Assembly (NCBI GenBank): GCA_029202405.1
Contig: CP119312.1
Coordinates: 3,415,001-3,479,000, forward strand
Reading direction: 5' to 3'
DNA: 64,000 nt
Origin: Candidatus Devosia phytovorans
Lineage (GTDB): Bacteria > Pseudomonadota > Alphaproteobacteria > Rhizobiales > Devosiaceae
Position 1 is the stretch's first letter; every line of letters begins with the position of its first letter. This document shows positions 60,875 through 64,000 of the stretch, one piece after another. The position numbers and the translations under genes are program-made. The notes beneath the pieces are model-generated. The model worked only from the letters and a program-made list of their open reading frames with translations. It was not told the DNA's origin and searched no databases.

Positions 60875-62599
60875 GTGATAGTCCGAGGCTTTGGGGCGAC
60901 GATGCAGGTAATATACAGAGGCAGGAGTAACCGGCGTACGCGGCCGATGCCGAACCCGCCCGGCGATTTTCTCGAACTGCTCCACGACAACTGGGACGAC
61001 TTCGGCTTCGAGACGACGTTCCACGCCAAGTGCGTGGCCGACGGCGAGACGCTGGATCTGGCTCCCCTGCGCATCTTGGTCAAGGACGAGACGACGACCG
61101 CGGACACTTGGCGGCGCCTGGTGGGAGAGGGCTGGGACGGAGTGTTCCCTGCGCCCGGCATCGACTATGTCACGGTACCGTCCGACGTGACGTTCTACCA
61201 GCAACTGGAGGCGGCGATCGGTATCGACCGCACCGTCGAAGTGGCCGCCGCGCTGCGCGACGCGAGCTATCTGGTGCACGTGTCGGAGGACGAAGAAGCG
61301 ATCGCGCTCACTAAGTCGACCGGCTTCAAGGACTCGCTCCAGCGGGAGCGCGGAAGTGTCAAGGCGTTCATCGACAGCTGGAAAATCCTTCGGGGAGAAG
61401 AGCTTTCCGTACTCGACATGGGGTTCCGGTTCGATAACGTTCGCGGCAAGCGCTCTCTCCTGGAGTTGCGGTTCCAGTCCGACAGCCCGCTGCCGCACGA
61501 CATCAACGTCCTCATCGGGCCGAACGGTTACGGCAAGTCCAGCGTACTGCACCAGATGGTGGAGGACTGGACCGCATCGAGGGAGTTCGGCGGCCAGGGT
61601 TTCGTCGACAAACCCAACCTCAGCCAAATTGTCGTGGTCTCCTACAGCCCGTTCGAGAGATTTCCCGTCGATCTGTCGCCCAAACGGGTCAAGGACGTCG
61701 ACGCCTATCGCTACTTCGGGTTCAGGGGACGGTCGGTGACGACCGACGGAAAGCCCGGGCGCATCCGCATCTCGAACGACTTTCCGCGCAAGGCCGCTGC
61801 CGGCTCGTTGCTCGATTGCCTGGCGGACGACCACAAGTACAGCGCCATCAGGGGCTGGTCGAAAAAGCTGCATACCGTGGAAAAAGTGCTCAAAACCGCC
61901 ATCGACTTCGATTTCGCGGCTTTGGAGATGGATCTCGGTAAGCGGGCGAAGGATCTTTACGATCCGCAGTCTGCACCGCGGGCGCCGTTCAGCTATCTGG
62001 TCGGCGACGACCCGAAACGCAGATATTTTCCGGTATCGTCCTCCCGCGTCGCGGGCCTCGATCTGGAACGGCTGAAGCATGCGGTCGTCACCGACTCCGG
62101 AGTGGCGTTTTTCAAGGACGGTGAGCCGGTGGAGCTCAGTTCCGGTCAGCGGCTTTTCGCCTACCTCGTGGTCAACGTCGTTGGAGCGATCAAGCGCAAC
62201 AGCCTGATCCTCGTCGACGAGCCCGAGCTCTTCCTGCACCCGACGCTCGAAGTCCAGTTCGTCGGGATGCTGAAGGGCATCCTGAAACGCTTTAATTCCA
62301 AGGCCCTGCTCGCTACGCATTCCGTGGTCACGGTTCGAGAGATTCCGGCCGATTGCGTGCATGTGTTCGAGAGGTCGGAGGACGACGTGCTCGTGCGCAG
62401 GCCTCCGTTCCAGACGTTCGGCGGCGACGTCCAGAGGATATCGTCCTACGTTTTCGGCGACGGCAAGATAGCCAAACCGTTCCAGAATTGGATCGAGACA
62501 CAGCTCGAGGCACGCTCCGCCTCCGAACTCATAGCCGCCCTGGGCGACGAGGTGAACGAGGAACTTATCTTGCAGATACGCGCCATGGACCGCGCCTGA
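60875..62599 (+). CDS. AAA/SMC-like ATPase of a Septu-like (PtuA-type) defence pair
   Basis: 574 aa. Walker A GPNGYGKSS (215-223), ABC-type signature LSSGQ (421-425), Walker B LILVDEPELFLHP (444-456) and ATHS H-loop (480-483) define an OLD/PtuA-like ABC ATPase. An extra N-terminal region of about 180 residues (PPGDFLELLHDNWDDFGFETTF..., ...GIDYVTVPSDVTFYQQLEAAIG) precedes the ATPase and I cannot assign it. The GTG at 60875 follows GGAAGGG; ATGs at 60902 and 60947 are alternatives. The stop shares one base with the HNH gene start, so the two are coupled. 290 bp with no clear gene separate it from the oxidase operon. Confidence 0.8.
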   Translation: MIVRGFGATMQVIYRGRSNRRTRPMPNPPGDFLELLHDNWDDFGFETTFHAKCVADGETLDLAPLRILVKDETTTADTWRRLVGEGWDGVFPAPGIDYVTVPSDVTFYQQLEAAIGIDRTVEVAAALRDASYLVHVSEDEEAIALTKSTGFKDSLQRERGSVKAFIDSWKILRGEELSVLDMGFRFDNVRGKRSLLELRFQSDSPLPHDINVLIGPNGYGKSSVLHQMVEDWTASREFGGQGFVDKPNLSQIVVVSYSPFERFPVDLSPKRVKDVDAYRYFGFRGRSVTTDGKPGRIRISNDFPRKAAAGSLLDCLADDHKYSAIRGWSKKLHTVEKVLKTAIDFDFAALEMDLGKRAKDLYDPQSAPRAPFSYLVGDDPKRRYFPVSSSRVAGLDLERLKHAVVTDSGVAFFKDGEPVELSSGQRLFAYLVVNVVGAIKRNSLILVDEPELFLHPTLEVQFVGMLKGILKRFNSKALLATHSVVTVREIPADCVHVFERSEDDVLVRRPPFQTFGGDVQRISSYVFGDGKIAKPFQNWIETQLEARSASELIAALGDEVNEELILQIRAMDRA

Positions 62600-63438
62600 T
62601 GGTCATGCATCTTCCGGAGCCGGATTTCGATTCCGTCGCTTTCCTCGATCTTCTGGTGGATGCCCGCCTCAAAGGGAAGAACAAGCTCTTTTTCGAGAGC
62701 ATCCGGCAAGAGTGGCGAGAACGGACCGAGCGCTACATCGAATTCAGAGGCTCGCCGGAACACGTCCCGAGCTGGCCGGATATCCTGCACAACAGCGGCG
62801 TCTTCCTCAATCTTTACGCTTCGCCGGCCCTGGGCACCCTGCACCACGGCATGCTGAAAACCCTCGACGCACATCTGCTCACCATGTGTCCGGCCTGCGG
62901 CGAGCCCGGCCGCCCCAACACATTGGACCACTACCTGCCGAAGACCCAGTTTCCGCATTTCTGCGTGACGCCGCACAACCTTTTCCCGATGTGCGACGCC
63001 TGCCAGACCGAAAAGGGAAGCAAGACCGGCGATGCCGAACACCCCAGGTTCTTCATCCATCCCTACTTCGACGTCTTCGCAGCCCAGCAGGTACTGCATC
63101 TGCGGATACAGGCTCCATACGACCCACCGGCTTTCAAGATAGTACCGTCCCCGCATCTGTCGTCCGACGAGACCCGGCTCGTGGACCGGCATCTACGCGA
63201 ACTGGATATCGGCCGGAGATACCAGGAATATTGCGTGACCGCGTTTCCCAGGCTGGTGCGGCTATGCGCGTCGGCGAGGCAAAGCGGCCAGTCCGTGCCG
63301 GATTCCTTGCAACTTTTCGCCGACCACTTCGTCGACCCCAGTCCGAACGGATGGGACCATGTCCTCTACTCGGCCGCCATCGGCGATCCGGGCTTTCTCG
63401 ATTACCTGACGAACGGACCTATACCGCCCTACCCTTGA
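62599..63438 (+). CDS. HNH endonuclease, PtuB-like partner of the ATPase
   Basis: 279 aa. The zinc-HNH core reads CPACG (Cys97, Cys100), LDHYLPKTQFP (Asp110, His111), HNLFPMCDACQTEKGSK (Asn127, Cys132, Cys135, Lys139). This DHYLPK...NL..C..C..K order is what I recall for PtuB of Septu systems and the nuclease of related ATPase-HNH pairs. The N-terminal 90 residues and the C-terminal half are mostly helical and unassigned. ATG at 62605 is an alternative. In Septu the ATPase and nuclease form a complex that cleaves DNA on infection; that role is inferred here. Confidence 0.85.
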   Translation: MVMHLPEPDFDSVAFLDLLVDARLKGKNKLFFESIRQEWRERTERYIEFRGSPEHVPSWPDILHNSGVFLNLYASPALGTLHHGMLKTLDAHLLTMCPACGEPGRPNTLDHYLPKTQFPHFCVTPHNLFPMCDACQTEKGSKTGDAEHPRFFIHPYFDVFAAQQVLHLRIQAPYDPPAFKIVPSPHLSSDETRLVDRHLRELDIGRRYQEYCVTAFPRLVRLCASARQSGQSVPDSLQLFADHFVDPSPNGWDHVLYSAAIGDPGFLDYLTNGPIPPYP

Positions 63439-63586
63439 TCCTGTCGTCCAAGGGGGAATGCCGGCGCCCGCGGTTCTCTTTGTTTGCGGCCTCTCGACAT
63501 GCTGTCCGGATATCCGACAATCGCCCTTTGCGGCGGATGGATCGCGGATGCAGGTTCAGGTTGGCGCCAAGCCGACCTGACAGACG

Positions 63587-63865
63587 CTATTTGTTGAGCG
63601 CGTCCTTGAGAGCCTTGGCCGGCGCGAACATTATCTTATTCGCTGCCGCGATTTTTATGGTGGCGCCGGTAGACGGATTGCGACCTTCGCGCTCCGGCGT
63701 AGCCTTGACCTTAAATTTCCCGAACCCCGGCAACGAGACTTCGTCACCTGCAACTGCTGCGTCGGTTATTGCCTTGATGACGCTGTCTACCAGCGCCTTG
63801 CCCTGTGACTTCGACAAGTCGTGCTCAGCCGCAATCTTGTCCGCGATCTCGTTGGTCGTCGCCAT
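63587..63865 (-). CDS. hupB: HU family nucleoid DNA-binding protein
   Basis: 92 aa histone-like protein. The N-terminal helices (TTNEIADKIAAEHDLSKSQGKALVDSVIKAI) and the body (GDEVSLPGFGKFKVKATPEREGRNPSTGATIKIAAANKIMFAPAKALKDALN) match HU, with the GRNPSTG arm tip present. The start ATG follows a GGAG-type site. It is convergent with the HNH nuclease gene (148 bp gap). It is a separate protein from the IHF alpha-like one at 26099. It may be an HU paralogue; the housekeeping copy cannot be told from one window. Confidence 0.93.
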   Translation of the reverse strand: MATTNEIADKIAAEHDLSKSQGKALVDSVIKAITDAAVAGDEVSLPGFGKFKVKATPEREGRNPSTGATIKIAAANKIMFAPAKALKDALNK

Positions 63866-64000
63866 TATCTTCTCCTTCGTCAGTTAGCGGCACACTCAAT
63901 CATTCCAGGACGGTCACGTCGACAACCATTTCACGACATTTGTCCATGGGTCGACCGGCGTTGTTCGGGCATCGCCAAAAAGCCCGCGTGGTCGTCCAAT

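Noticed and set aside
60648..60878. 76-codon frame just upstream of the Septu-like ATPase, ending at its GTG
   Set aside because: Arg/Ser-rich composition with no start signal or family likeness; probably chance, although its TGA overlaps the GTG start.
63587..63865. HU gene as an integral part of the Septu-like module
   Set aside because: It is convergent with the nuclease gene and is a typical chromosomal HU; nothing ties it to the pair beyond position.

Overview
The window looks like chromosome from an alphaproteobacterium of the order Hyphomicrobiales, most like Devosia or a close relative. This is inferred from the high GC content, a RirA-type iron regulator, CtrA-type TTAA-N7-TTAA boxes, small conserved hypotheticals of rhizobial type, and many ABC importers. 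No rRNA, tRNA, IS element, CRISPR array or prophage was recognised. Taxonomy comes from gene content only; no search was run.

Layout. 1-9.6 kb: 3' end of pckA, a Gfo/Idh/MocA oxidoreductase, a CHASE-PAS-GGDEF-EAL c-di-GMP protein, a selO / gamma-carbonic anhydrase / DeoR operon, a HAD phosphatase, and a SleB-type cell wall hydrolase with CtrA boxes upstream. 9.7-15 kb: a complete dipeptide/oligopeptide ABC importer (dppABCDF order, minus strand). 15-21.6 kb: VOC proteins, an aldo/keto reductase, an L-arabinose/D-galactose 1-dehydrogenase, a MOFRL glycerate kinase, a DUF1045-phnN pair and several small conserved genes. 22-27.6 kb: an orphan LacI regulator, an Uup-like ABC-F ATPase, RirA, an IHF-alpha-like protein and a ROK regulator. 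27.9-36.6 kb: a mannoside utilisation locus (ABC importer genes plus a GH38 alpha-mannosidase) with a divergent LacI regulator and an operator-like palindrome between them. 36.6-39 kb: small hypotheticals and an FAD/NAD(P)-binding protein.

39.1-50.9 kb is one gene for a 3,906-residue autotransporter: about 35 Ig-like modules in three blocks followed by an outer-membrane beta-barrel. Two tandem LuxR-type regulators are transcribed away from it. The intergenic region between them holds a CtrA-type box and a large stem-loop. 52.8-60.6 kb is respiratory: a membrane PQQ glucose dehydrogenase, then an aa3-type oxidase cluster with a fused subunit I-III, a CtaG-like assembly factor and small membrane proteins. 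60.9-63.4 kb holds a two-gene AAA ATPase + HNH nuclease module, resembling Septu (PtuA/PtuB) anti-phage systems but with an extra N-terminal domain. An HU gene ends the window.

The strongest candidates for something new are the Septu-like pair with its unassigned N-terminal domain, and the giant Ig-repeat autotransporter with its LuxR pair and CtrA-box intergenic region.
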